Assembly (NCBI RefSeq): GCF_051014445.1
Contig: NC_135147.1
Coordinates: 25,138,479-25,202,478, forward strand
DNA from: Colletes latitarsis
Taxonomy: Eukaryota; Arthropoda; Insecta; Hymenoptera; Colletidae
DNA: 64,000 nucleotides
Direction of reading: 5' to 3'
The stretch's first letter is position 1; every line of letters starts with the position of its first letter. Both the position numbers and the translations under genes were made by a program. Shown one piece after another: positions 12,901 through 22,396 of the stretch. The notes below the pieces were generated by a model, which was given only the letters and a program-made list of their open reading frames with translations, was not told where the DNA came from and searched no databases.

Positions 12901-13230
12901 GATTCGAATCTGATCTGATCTGATGAAGAGGCTATATTTATACCAAACTATACGAGGAGGATCGCAGCCATCGGCTCATATTATTTACTATGTAATTAAT
13001 TATAAAATAATTATATTGTACAGTTACGAACGATGTAATTAATTACATACTAAATAATAATCCCCAGGTCTCACCGCGTGGAGGTTGCTGCGAATGGAGA
13101 CCCACCCTAGCCTCGCCCCAACCACCCTTCCTTTGGCGAGGAATCCTAACTATCTTCGTCTAGAGAAACTAGCAATAAAGGAAGAATTCTCGGAAGAACT
13201 GGTCGAAAAAACAGACCAAAAACTAACAAA

Positions 13231-13512
13231 ATACATGCGTGACAATTCACCACATGCTTCCTAAAAACGAAATAGAAATGTGCAACTGCACGAACAAACT
13301 CTAACTAATGCAGAGATAAGAAATCTAACAGAATGTTGATACATGCGTGACAATTCACCACATGTTTTCTAAAAACGAAATAGGAAAGTGCAACTGCACG
13401 AACGAACTCTGACTGATACAGAGGTAAGAAATCTAACAGAATGTTGATACATGCGTGACAATTCACCACATGTTTTCTAAAAACGAAATAGGAAAGTGCA
13501 ACTGCACTTATG
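13231..13512. repeat. Tandem repeat of about 108 bp, 2.6 copies
   Basis: The block starting ATACATGCGTGACAATTCAC begins at 13,231, 13,339 and 13,447, a constant period of 108. Each copy runs through an ACATG(c/t)TT(c/t)CTAAAAACGAAATAG segment and a GTGCAACTGCAC palindrome. Copies two and three are nearly identical; the third breaks off after GCAACTGCAC at about 13,512. CATCTGCAACTGCACCTATAAACC at about 13,577 looks like a decayed remnant. Confidence 0.85.
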
Positions 13513-14797
13513 AACCCTGAGACTTGTAGAGTACCATGTTTGTATCTTGATGGTGCCTAACAAGACACTGAAGAACCATCTGCAACTGCACCTATAAACC
13601 TTATTTACTAAAATACTTATATGTAACTTAATATTAATCATGATACGACGCTGTTATTACAATAAGTTACAATAAATGTCCGCTCGCAGATCTTATAATC
13701 TAAGTACGCATCACTTCCATGTTTTATACTTATACTCTAACGCAATCTGCAGCAATAATCTTCCTGATGATGTCTTTGTCAATTTCACGATGCTTTTCTA
13801 AAACATAACTCAATAAGTACAAAGAAATATGAAGAGATATTTTCTTCTTGAAGTCTCTATTGATCCCACGATGTTTTCCTGAAACATAAATTCAGACAAT
13901 CAATAAAATTGTATAAATAGATATTTCCCTAAAAGCGACTGAGAAGAAAGCGATTCGAATCCACGTGCCAATTCCAACTTCGTTCTTCTATACTCTGTAA
14001 AAAGAACTTATTCAAAGGATTAGTAGCTGAAATGAAAATGTATTAGTGCACACAAAAAAAAAATAATTACATATTGTCGATATAAGATCATTGATCATAG
14101 AAAAATTAACATGAAATTAATATTTAAATTAGACTTCCCGCGCGTAAAAATTCATAGTACAAAATTTAGAAATATACACATTAAATATTAAGAAAAATTA
14201 AATTCATATCAGTGTTAAGATGGATTTTATAGAACAAAATTTTCAAAACGTACGAATTGCAATAATTATATTTTATTGCATTCAGAATTAAGTTAGGTTC
14301 GTACAAAAATGCAACAACGAACGCAAATATCGATTCTACGCGGTAATTAACTCTCAATATGAAATGTAGAATTGTAATTTGCATACACTTTTCAAGCAAG
14401 CATTTTATTTTTCATCAATTAAAAGAATTATCGCGAATAAACTTTAATCCGTGCAAAGAATTCGGAATATTTATAAAAAAATCCACTATTTATAAATAAA
14501 TATTGCAGCCGGATAAGTTACTATACCCCGTAAAAATGAACAACTCTAATAATGAATAATTGCTGATATATCGGAATCGTAAATTTAATCTATGATCAAT
14601 TTTTAAATATATCATAAATCTGTGCTAGAAATGTATGAACACATAAAAATTACAAATTTTTACACGTTACGAAAAATGAAACAATTTAATCTATAAACAA
14701 CAGTACTTTTGAGCAGTATTTCTATTGACAAATATACATATAAAAAAAAAAAATTGTCCACTCAAAAATTCAGAAAACAACCCGTGAGTGGCTTTGA
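13513..14797. other. AT-rich spacer, nothing recognised
   Basis: AT-rich unique-looking sequence between the 108-bp tandem repeat and the monomer array. Short open frames on both strands (for example 14,181-14,399 minus) have no family features. No RNA gene was recognised. Confidence 0.4.
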
Positions 14798-16350
14798 TTC
14801 GCAACGCTAATTTATGAAATAGAAAAGACTACGCGTGTGGTGCTTGTTATACGTAAAATAAACCACAGTGGGTTGTTTTATTAATTATATCGCGTGCACC
14901 TATATTCAATAATACGCAACACTAATTTAGATAATAACGTTGAGCCTTCTGAGGCTTTGTAGAACAGCAGCTTCTTCGTGATGATCTTGAAGCAATGGCC
15001 AGCGTCAAGTTTTGGGCAGTGAATCGCAACTCTAATAAAAACGCGATAAATCAAGATCGCAACGCTAATTTATAATAGAAAAATTCCAAACGCGATTTGT
15101 AAGAATAAAAGCAACCGCGAATGGTGATTATTCGCAACACTACCCTGAAAAGCAAACGCGAAAAATAGTAACTCGCGACACTAAGAGCAAACCGATCAGT
15201 GCATTCGCAACACTATTCTTAAATAACAGTAAAAGCAATCGCGTATTGAATTCGCAACGCTAACCTGAAAAGAAAACGCGAAAAATAGGAATTCGAAACT
15301 CTACAAACAAACGCGATTATTGTGTATTCGCAACTCTATCTTTAATAGAAATATATTTATGTCTCGCAACTCTAATAAAAATCGCGTTTCACCCAAAACT
15401 GCTGGATCTGGTGTTGGTGTCTTCCGTGTAGATGGAAATACACATGCAAAAAATAGACTATCTACTGCAAACTACTATTAACTACAGTGGCACGTGTGAG
15501 GAAGAAGTTAGATGTTTTAAATATCGCAACACTACGGGGAAAGCAACGCGATAAATCAACAATCGCAACGCTAATTTATAATAGAAAAATTCCAAACGCA
15601 ATTTGTAACAATAAAAAGCAATCGCGAATGGTAATTATTCGCAACGCTACCCTGAAAAGCAAACGCGAAAAATGGTAATTCGCAACTCTAATAGCAATCG
15701 CGTTTATCAATAATTCGAAACGCTATTTTTAAAGCAAACTCCCGGTTCCTAAGTTTGCATAAAAGAAACGCGAGTCGTGTTTAGAAGCAACGCTAATATT
15801 TCAACGCGATAAATATTTATTCGCAACTCTACGAGCAAACGCGAATATTGTTTATCATTCGCAACTCTAACTTTAATCAGGGGCTAATTGTACATGTACA
15901 TACACATGTACTGGCCACAAACTAACTACTTCTAATACTACAATTGGGGAAGAATTTTGACATTGAAAGAATCGCAACGCTAAGTAAAACATCGCACGAT
16001 GAATCAGTATCGCAACGCTAATTTATAATATGAGAACTGCAAACGCGGTTGATGTCCATTATATGTGCAAAAGAGTAAAAGAGCAACGCGAATCGTGATT
16101 GTTCGCAACGCTACCCTGAAAAAACAATCGCGAAAAATAGTAATTCGCAACTCTACGTGCAATCGCGTTTATCAATAATTCGCAACGCTATTTTTAAGCA
16201 AACATTCAGTACCTAAGTTTGCGGAAAAGCAATCGCGAATCGTGTCAAGTCGCAACGCTACCCTGAAAAGGCAACGCGAAAAATAACAGTTCGCAACTCT
16301 AAGAACAAACGCGATTATTGCATATTCGCAACTCTATATCATAACCGCGA
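14798..16350. repeat. Array of about 27 degenerate monomers built on TCGCAACNCTA and AACGCGA
   Basis: Monomers of about 35-75 bp follow one another from 14,798 to about 16,345. Each begins (a/t)TCGCAAC(g/t/a)CTA, has a variable middle (often CCCTGAAAAGC), and ends in CAAACGCGA or CAATCGCG. The first five bases and the last five often pair: TTCGC with GCGAA (15,131/15,158), ATCGC with GCGAT (15,023/15,043; 15,523/15,548). The order of monomer subtypes recurs, with the subtype starting ATCGCAACGCTAATTTATAAT at 15,056, 15,562 and 16,009, so there is a higher-order unit of about 450-510 bp. Higher-order units end in a non-array segment with its own inverted repeat (about 15,395-15,485; 15,880-15,930; 16,359-16,492). 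No coding potential was seen. It does not match any repeat class I can name. Confidence 0.85.
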
Positions 16351-16358
16351 GTTGCCCT

Positions 16359-16492
16359 GATGGCTGGCATGTATGGTGCAATCATGTACCAGGTACATGC
16401 ATACGTGAGCCAGCCAACAGAATACAGGGGAGGGATGGCTGGCATGTATGGTGCAATCATGTACAAAGTACATGCATACGTGAGCCAGCCAG
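16359..16492. repeat. Two tandem copies of a roughly 57-bp hairpin
   Basis: Copies at 16,359 and 16,434 (75 bp apart) are almost identical. Each starts GATGGCTGGCATGTATG and ends CATACGTGAGCCAGCCA, which are inverted repeats of each other, and each encloses an inner palindrome, CATGTAC..GTACATG. The loop differs (CCAG versus CAAA context) while both stems stay intact. They close the last higher-order block of the monomer array. Confidence 0.85.
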
Positions 16493-16591
16493 AAAAATAA
16501 ACTAACTACGACTACAGACGAGTTAAGTGACAAAGTGTAATAGGAATGACTTTCCATCCTCATCCAGAGATGAAGATGAAAAGCCATTTGT

Positions 16592-16925
16592 TGTAGCCCC
16601 TTCTTGTGACAGTTTGTCAGGGCCTCTTCAGCTCATATAGAGCCTTTTCTTTCTTCGGCGGTCCTGCCGAAGTCTGAAACTTACTTAAGATCGGGCTCGA
16701 GATTTTGTGCAATACGTAGTCTTCCAACAATGTACGAATTGTTGAAAGAGCATACGTGGTGGATCTCGAGGGGAACGAGCGTTTCGAAAAGGACCTAACC
16801 ACGACCGCGAGCGCGAGAGAGCGACTTTAAGAGTCGCGCGATTCGAGGAGTGGAAAATAAAGCTAAAACAAACAGCATGCACCGTTTGAATCAGCAAGAT
16901 TTCTACTCTCGAAATCGTAACTACA
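16592..16925 (+). mobile_element. LTR-like segment (candidate solo LTR)
   Basis: Starts TGTAGCCCC and ends AACTACA, so the ends are TGT...ACA with a 5-bp inverted terminus (TGTAG/CTACA). An AATAAA at 16,856-16,861 lies about 65 bp before the end, as in U5-proximal poly(A) sites. A perfect hairpin CTTCGGC-GGTCCT-GCCGAAG sits at 16,653-16,672. I see neither a flanking target duplication nor a clear primer-binding site, so a solo LTR is only one reading. Confidence 0.3.
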
Positions 16926-18354
16926 GGAACAGGACTGCCACGCGAAAACGCGCCTGCCCGAATTACTAATGTGGACAGTCCTGCCCTGACCCTACCTACT
17001 TAAATCTAGCACACACACCAGAGAAAGTTACCTACCTACCTAACCCTATATTTAAAAAATTGCAAAACTCAGTCTCTCAAACATACACTCCACGGTTCTC
17101 ATTCTCAATGTCCGGGCGCGACCTAAACTAGAGAGGACTCCCCGGGGTTCCTCCGACACCCGGACATAACACTTCAATCACACTCTAATTGTGTACGTAC
17201 CAGTTTTTGGAGTGGACTGACAAAAGCTAGTGTCCATTGCGTATTTCTATTATTTGTGTAAAACATTTTAATATATCTAATATAGTCTTTACTAATATAT
17301 ACTCTATATAAGATTGAAAAACTAATTCATTATGCATTTTATAATATTATTTGAAGTGTATGCAATATGAACAATTGCCAAGTAAATAATAAGTTTAATA
17401 TTATTATTATGATTGTTAGGAATGTAATGTTAAAAAATTCTGTATCTAAATTGTAATAAACATTTGAAACGATGCACTTCCACAACCTAACCACAACACA
17501 CATATGTGGACAGTACATCGTGCACGATACACTAGCATTGTCAGTCGCACAGGTGAATTATTATAAATGTTACAAACTAAACCATCGTGCCCCGTTGCCT
17601 TCGCTCGTGCAAATAACACCTGGGCATGTGCATGAACTTAGGCAACGAACACGGAAAAGTATCCTGAAAATCCTGACTAGACAAAGTGGTTATTAATAAT
17701 TAATTAAACGGTATCTATTCTCAGTTAAAATGACTCGACTTGTTATATGTAATATATCAACAACAGAGTACGTTAATATTGAAAAATATTATTATTCAAG
17801 AAAAATTTATGATTGAAATTTAATTGTTCAAAATGAAAGACTTTAATTATAATTTCATGATAAAATAATTTACTTTGCAAATTGAAATAAATCTATTAAA
17901 TTATTATTCAAAATATTGAATTATCCTTGGTCGATTCTGTCGTCAAAGTAAATTTTTTAAAACATGAAAGTAATATGCTTGTTCCTTTGAGTTGAAAATC
18001 GACCAGTCGCGAAACGCCTTCTTGCACGTGGAACACATCATATATGAAACGAGTATTTAATCATTATATTAATGTTGTAAGATATTCTACTCAATCATAT
18101 GATTAATATAATGTTTTCACATTATATTAATTTATATTCTACTCAATTATATAATTCATATAAAGTTAATAAAAATATTTCATGTATCTTATAAAAATTG
18201 TTAATCATATTGTGTAATGTTTATTGGTAAAATTAAAAAACGCGAGTGCAAGAAGACTCTAGCCTGCACTAAAAAAATATAACAATTAATGCTCACGGGT
18301 ATTTTTCATACCCGCGGTCACTTAACTCGTCAAAAATACCAAGTATACAACTGG
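16926..18354. other. Repeat-derived AT-rich spacer
   Basis: No gene recognised. An inverted repeat, CTTCTTGCAC near 18,020 and GTGCAAGAAG near 18,246, brackets about 215 bp of very AT-rich sequence and could be a decayed foldback element. Another inverted pair, CGTTGCC (about 17,590) and GGCAACG (about 17,641), lies in a short GC-richer patch. CGGGTAT/ATACCCG at about 18,296-18,315 forms a small hairpin. The frame at 17,472-17,696 has no family features. Confidence 0.35.
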
Positions 18355-18830
18355 TCACCCGTGTTGGTTCGGATCTTTCATCCTACAACATGATTGGGGA
18401 CCAGAGGAAAACAAATAACATGCAACTCGCCAATGATGATCTTGTACCTCTGGAATGACTGCATGATGATGATGCTGCTGCCCAGTGGAAGTCATCAAAG
18501 CCCTCTGCATGGTCCTGCTATAAAGAGTAAGAAAGCAATTATAATCTATTGTCAAAATTATAGAGATTTCTAATTAAAAATTTCAAAGTATAAATTTATA
18601 CTTACGTTGTTCGCTCGTGGTCCATCGCCCGATACCCCCCTGGGTACAGCTGCTGGTTTTCAAGATCACGTTCAGAGACTGAAATAAAACTGTAAGAAAA
18701 CAATTAGAATCTATTGTTAAAACTGTAGAAATTTTTAATTAAAAGTTTCAAAGTATAAATTTATACTTACATTGTTTACTCGTGGAGCATCGCCCAATAA
18801 TCCTCTTCAGTGATGCACTGACTCTAATTC
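18355..18830 (-). CDS. Candidate small spliced gene with a duplicated exon (unknown)
   Basis: On the minus strand, an exon at 18,678-18,606 (acceptor TTTATTTCAG, donor GTAAGTATA) reads SERDLENQQLYPGGYRAMDH then ERT and joins in phase to a second exon starting at 18,517 (acceptor TCTTTATAG). That exon continues as TMQRALMTSTGQQHHHHAVI and on to a stop at 18,355. Upstream, from 18,771, a paralogous exon with the same donor (GTAAGT) ends GGGCGATGCTCCACGAGTAAAC; its matching frame reads EEDYWAMLHE then stop. The following intron is duplicated as well, giving a tandem unit of about 165 bp. No start codon or first exon is certain. I do not recognise the protein; it could be a lineage-specific gene, an lncRNA or part of a mobile element. 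Confidence 0.3.
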
Positions 18831-19854
18831 CGGTAACGGGGAGTTTAAATTTTAAATTGAAAAAATAATTAATTTGACTAGAAAGTATTAAATTAGATTA
18901 ACCGCGACCGAAGATTCAAATCGGCGAACAAATGACTCTAATCTCGCGATTGAGAAAATAAAGAGAGCCACGATGCTCTGGAAATAATTTTAAACTGCGT
19001 GACAAACACTGATTCTATTATCGCGTTTGCCTAACATGTAAACGACTCAGGGTCACATTACCCTGAAAAACGAACTGTTGCTACGCACAAACACTGAAGC
19101 TACCGGCCGCATTGCGCGCGGCCAACAAATTTCCTGGAAAAAGAAGGCCTGAAAAGAAAAGGACAGGAAAGAAGAAACACGACGAGCACACCTGTGCTTT
19201 TCCTACATGGTTTCTCTTTTCTTTCAATGTTCGTCAACAGAAACACTGCTTTACTTAGAACTGCTGTAACCGTGAAAGGTTAATGCCACGAAGGCGAAAT
19301 ATTCTCGATGTGATTTTCAACGATGAAATATTATTCACGAAAATAATTGCTTTACAGTAATTATTCGATTTATAAATATTATATCGCCAACTTTCACAAT
19401 TAGAGTTATAGGAATGATTATATTTATTTTATCGAATGTTCGAATATATCGTAATTTTTATAAATATTCCGAAATTTGCAAAAATTAAAGTTCATTTATT
19501 ATTTATGCTTCAATAGCATAATCCAACTACGTAGCTTCTATGTTTTCTTAAACTTGCATCAAAAATGTATAGAAATTACAATTACAATTCATAAATAATT
19601 AATTTAATAAATAATACTCGCGGCCAGAATACAATTAAATATAAATCATTCCAATTTGCTCTTAACCGTTAGCCATTCGTAAGTATCACACAATCGAAAA
19701 TACTTTGATACATATCGAAAAAAGTAAAAAGTTCATTATCCATTTTCATGATTCATCTTAACACGAATCGATTATAAAATTATGTATCAATAAATAACTT
19801 AATAAATAGACAAAAATATATAAATATTAATATGATGTTAATTTTTGTTATAAT
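18831..19854. other. AT-rich region, nothing recognised
   Basis: Mostly AT-rich. A GC-richer patch at about 19,090-19,140 contains the near-palindromic ACCGGCCGCATTGCGCGCGGCC. No coding frame or RNA gene could be supported. Confidence 0.35.
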
Positions 19855-20010
19855 AGGTTAAACGTTACCAAATACCCTTTGAAAGTCGAGTTATCTGCCA
19901 TCTACCATGGTGTCGTTTACGCGCCAATATTATAGGTTGAACGTTCAAATATTCTCTTCAAAAGTCGAGTTGTCTGCCATCTATGGTGTCGTTTGCGCGC
20001 CAATATCCCA
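19855..20010. repeat. Tandem duplication of about 80 bp
   Basis: GGTTAAACGTTACCAAATAC at 19,855 and GGTTGAACGTTCAAATATTC at 19,935 start two copies. Both contain AAAGTCGAGTT(a/g)TCTGCCATCTA and TGGTGTCGTTT(a/g)CGCGCCAATAT. The CGCGCC-containing block is GC-rich against AT-rich surroundings. Confidence 0.75.
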
Positions 20011-20204
20011 TGGCGTCATATTCCAATCAGAGACTGCTGCAGAAATAGAATACAAATTAAAGTCAAATGTATTGCAGAAAACATATCTAATCGTAATTAA
20101 ACAATAATTCATGTACAAGACACGTAATTTCGTTTAGGGAGATACAACGAATCGACGCTGGTTAGATATCGAAGAAAACGCGCGAGACCCGATTCAGTTT
20201 TCGC

Positions 20205-20965
20205 ACAATTCCGACTCAATTTATGGTAGAAACGTATTAATATTGCACGAAAGTACCGTTAGAGAGTAAACGAATGTAGTAATAATGATGAAATATCAAC
20301 AGATTAGAAATACGTACCTCGACGACGATTGAACATGTCTGAACATGTCTCGACACGTCTTACTGCGCCAATTTTTATAACAGGAATGGCGCCCCCTCGC
20401 TGTACCCAGCATCACTTGCGAATTAGCTCGGAGGCGGGGGAGGGGGGGGGCCTCCGATGTTTCCCGAAGCTTCTATTTCGAAAAGGAATCCTTTGATTTC
20501 GAATTCCAATCAGCAACTGTAACAAAACCAAATAGAAATGCATTAAAGTACATGAACGATTAATATGATTAAGTAATGATTAAATCCTGACCGTATTACA
20601 AGAGATCGTAATTAAATTCAAAGAGAAATGTTAACAATTAACACCGGTCGAATGTCAGAGAAGAAGTACGAAACCTATTTAATATTTGTTACGATGTCGA
20701 TTGAATTTATAATCAATGTTATGCGAAAGTATCGATAGAAAGTAAACGCGAGTAGTATTAATGAGGAAATACCAGAAGGTTAGAAATACGCACATCGTTA
20801 ATCGCGAAATGCCGGCGCGTCTTGATACGTCTTACTACGCCAACTTTCAAACAACAAATGGCGTCCTCTCGCTGTACCCAGTAACGCTCGCGAATTGGGG
20901 AGAGGGGAGCGGAAGGCTCCGATGTCTCCCGAAGCTTGCTTTCGAAACTTCGTTTATTCGCCGAA
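20205..20965. repeat. Two diverged copies of a GC-rich block, 476 bp apart
   Basis: About 20,205-20,500 and about 20,690-20,965 align along their length. Shared landmarks are TAGAAATACG (20,305 and 20,781), GACACGTCTTACTGCGCCAA versus GATACGTCTTACTACGCCAA, CTCGCTGTACCCAG, and GCCTCCGATGTTTCCCGAAG versus GGCTCCGATGTCTCCCGAAG. On the minus strand the first copy has a splice-donor-like GAG|GTACGTATTT at about 20,318; the second has GC in its place. They could be duplicated first exons or promoters of the minus-strand transcript candidate at 18.4-18.8 kb, but this is only inference. Confidence 0.7.
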
Positions 20966-21745
20966 CGAAAGATGCTTAGGTAGAAACCGCGGATATAAAC
21001 AAAAATTAAATATAATAAGATCCTTGAATTTGTTAACATTATTCACTTCGACAATCACATGTAATTATAATTCACAAAGTTACATTTTTTACGCATAGAG
21101 TGCACACTTGACGACGAATATTTCTATTCGATTATCGATTGTAGAATTTCCGTTCTAACAAATTTTATTCTTTTTCTTTCTGGAATTGTAAAATGATTGT
21201 CCAGAGGTCAGCTTAAATCAGAAACTGATCTAAAAATGATCTTTCTTTTGCCAGAGTATTTAATAATTATCAAGAAATAATATGATACGTATTTTATTAC
21301 CATTTATTTGTTGTAATGATAATCGATTATCGAGTTAAAGTATCGTGGATCTGTCGACACTTCACGTTTCATAGCACTCACCGTATTTAGATTACACGTT
21401 TACAAGAAATATATCTTTTCTACACAATAATTTAATCACTAATTAAATACTGTTTACAGCACCGATTCAATAAGAGTTTATTCTAACGAACCAAAATACT
21501 AACCACGTAAAGAATCAGTAGTTTTGCAACGCACTCTGTGTTTAAAGACAATAACTCTGTAAATCATATTTAACCCGATCATCGACGTCGGTAACGTCAG
21601 CAAATTCACGAATTTTGCTTCTGACAAAAGTTTTGATAAAAAATTATTTACGCATTGTACGTTCGTATGGCCCTAAAGTCAAAATACTTTTACATTACTC
21701 AAAACAATTATAACATTTGATATATCGAGGTCTGATCCTCGAAAT

Positions 21746-21890
21746 TGGGATCTGAAATAGCAAATGCGAAAAGTTCTCATCGCTTGCGACTCTAAATAGA
21801 ACTATACAATTAATGCAAATTATTTCCAACTTTAACTGAACAAAGAAACGCGAATAATTCTTTGCAACTTAGATATATTTATACACAACT
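21746..21890. repeat. Isolated decayed copy of the 14.8-16.35 kb array
   Basis: Reads GCAAATGCGAAAAGTTCTCA, then CGCTTGCGACTCTAAATAGA, then AAACGCGAATAATTCTTTGC followed by AACTT and an ACTACAGTCTAC tail, which resembles the ACTACAG end segment of the first array block. It lies about 5.4 kb from the main array, just upstream of the kinase gene. Confidence 0.5.
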
Positions 21891-22396
21891 ACAGTCTACT
21901 TGCCCATCATACTAATTCGACGGCCTTATAGTTGGTCTTTGGTGACTTTCCCCCTATGTAGCACGAATTAAATTATCTGGTATAATATTTGCTTGCATAA
22001 AGCAATTTAAATGAAACACATTTAACGACGAGAAAACATTCTAACGACCATTAGAAAGAACAATATTTTTAAATTCATTGTACACATTCTTAATAGACGA
22101 TTTCATCGTAACGTATTCCCGTTCATAGGAATTTTCATGGTACTCCAAGACAACACTGGAGATATTCAGTTCCCGCTTTTAAATTTATTTCATGTTCACA
22201 GCGGCTAAGCAGCTGTACACAAGAAATCGTTATTCGGATTGAACAACGTTATAAAGTGTTCCTTTAAATACTACTTGTCACAACGTAATCATATCATATT
22301 TTAGAAGTCGTAAACGTTCTTCGTTCTTTGTCGTGATTTCAGAAACGTTAAACGTTTTTGTACACGTTACAAAGAACAGATTTTCGTAACCTTATA

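Noticed and set aside
14798..16350. CRISPR-like or bacterial interpretation of the monomer array
   Set aside because: Monomers are degenerate with irregular spacing, no fixed spacers, and the context is an insect chromosome with introns.
16339..16587. 82-codon minus-strand frame with a repeated WLAHVCMY motif
   Set aside because: The repeat simply reflects the duplicated DNA hairpin; no other coding sign.
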